NCBI GenBank assembly: GCA_040218415.1 | Contig: JAVJRN010000067.1 | Coordinates: 124,001-188,000 of the forward strand | Direction: 5' to 3' | DNA from: JAVJRN01 sp040218415 | GTDB lineage: Bacteria > Bacteroidota > Bacteroidia > Cytophagales > Cyclobacteriaceae | DNA: 64,000 nucleotides | Shown: positions 63,815 through 64,000 of the stretch, one piece after another | How the letters are laid out: each line of letters opens with the position of its first letter | Position numbering within the stretch: position 1 is the stretch's first letter | Made by a program: the position numbers and the translations under genes | Notes under the pieces: model-generated | Databases searched by the model: none | Told to the model about the DNA's origin: nothing | Seen by the model: only the letters and a program-made list of their open reading frames with translations

Positions 63815-64000
63815 GCTGGTCATTGAGAAATGACCAATGGGTTTTTATTGGAGAAATGGTCGGCAATCATGTTTGGTGCAATGTGAAATAAGAACGATTA
63901 GAACTTTTCAAAAACTAATTTACGGTTGATAATCTGATCATTTATAGGTTTATGTTTTTTTGCGAATAATTGTACCATCCTGCACAATTCGCATTAAACA

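Overview
The window looks like chromosomal DNA of a Bacteroidota bacterium, most likely from the order Cytophagales. The evidence is the AT-rich composition, promoter elements of the TAnnTTTG type, and families typical of that phylum: DUF4199, DUF3667, DUF2911 and DUF6992-like membrane or lipoproteins, a TPR-type sensor kinase, a LytTR regulator, RND pumps and many SPII lipoproteins. No tRNA, rRNA, prophage or CRISPR array was recognised. Gene names rest on motifs read by eye, without any database search.

Layout. 1-4.8 kb: DEAD-box RNA helicase, MscS channel, a Lys-rich small protein and small membrane or secreted proteins. 4.9-12 kb: GH3-type acyl-adenylase, HExxH protease, type I pullulanase lipoprotein, MsrB, an acyltransferase and a PNPOx-like protein. 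12.2-19.4 kb: an ion and envelope block (small MscS-like channel, soluble MgtE-like protein, MgtE, RimK-type ligase, bestrophin, aspartoacylase-like deacylase, FloA). 19.6-24.7 kb: outer-membrane barrel protein, EF-hand protein and GAF protein. 24.7-27.4 kb: a tightly coupled photolyase/cryptochrome - flavin reductase - DUF2256 operon preceded by a promoter-plus-terminator leader. 27.5-35.6 kb: TPR histidine kinase, lipoprotein, a Vms1/VLRF1-like peptidyl-tRNA hydrolase candidate, TcdA, TatD, GH17 glucanase and DUF3667 protein.

35.9-41.2 kb is the accessory region. A type I methyltransferase gene (hsdM) has no hsdS or hsdR beside it and is translationally coupled to an OLD-like AAA-TOPRIM ATPase. 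The hsdM reading frame carries an insertion of about 0.6 kb. The insertion encodes a DUF559 endonuclease-like domain, is bounded by palindromic inverted repeats, and keeps frame except for one TAG in place of a Trp codon. A 41-bp palindromic tandem array lies downstream.

41.5-64 kb: M16 protease, two complete RND efflux operons, a DUF2911 - TlpA-like - BNR-like lipoprotein operon, a beta-carbonic anhydrase, an OmpR/HK two-component pair upstream of the second RND operon, and a LytTR regulator. The regulator gene and the second RND operon share an 11-bp-spaced TTAGAA direct repeat upstream. This suggests that the response regulator controls both its own gene and the pump.
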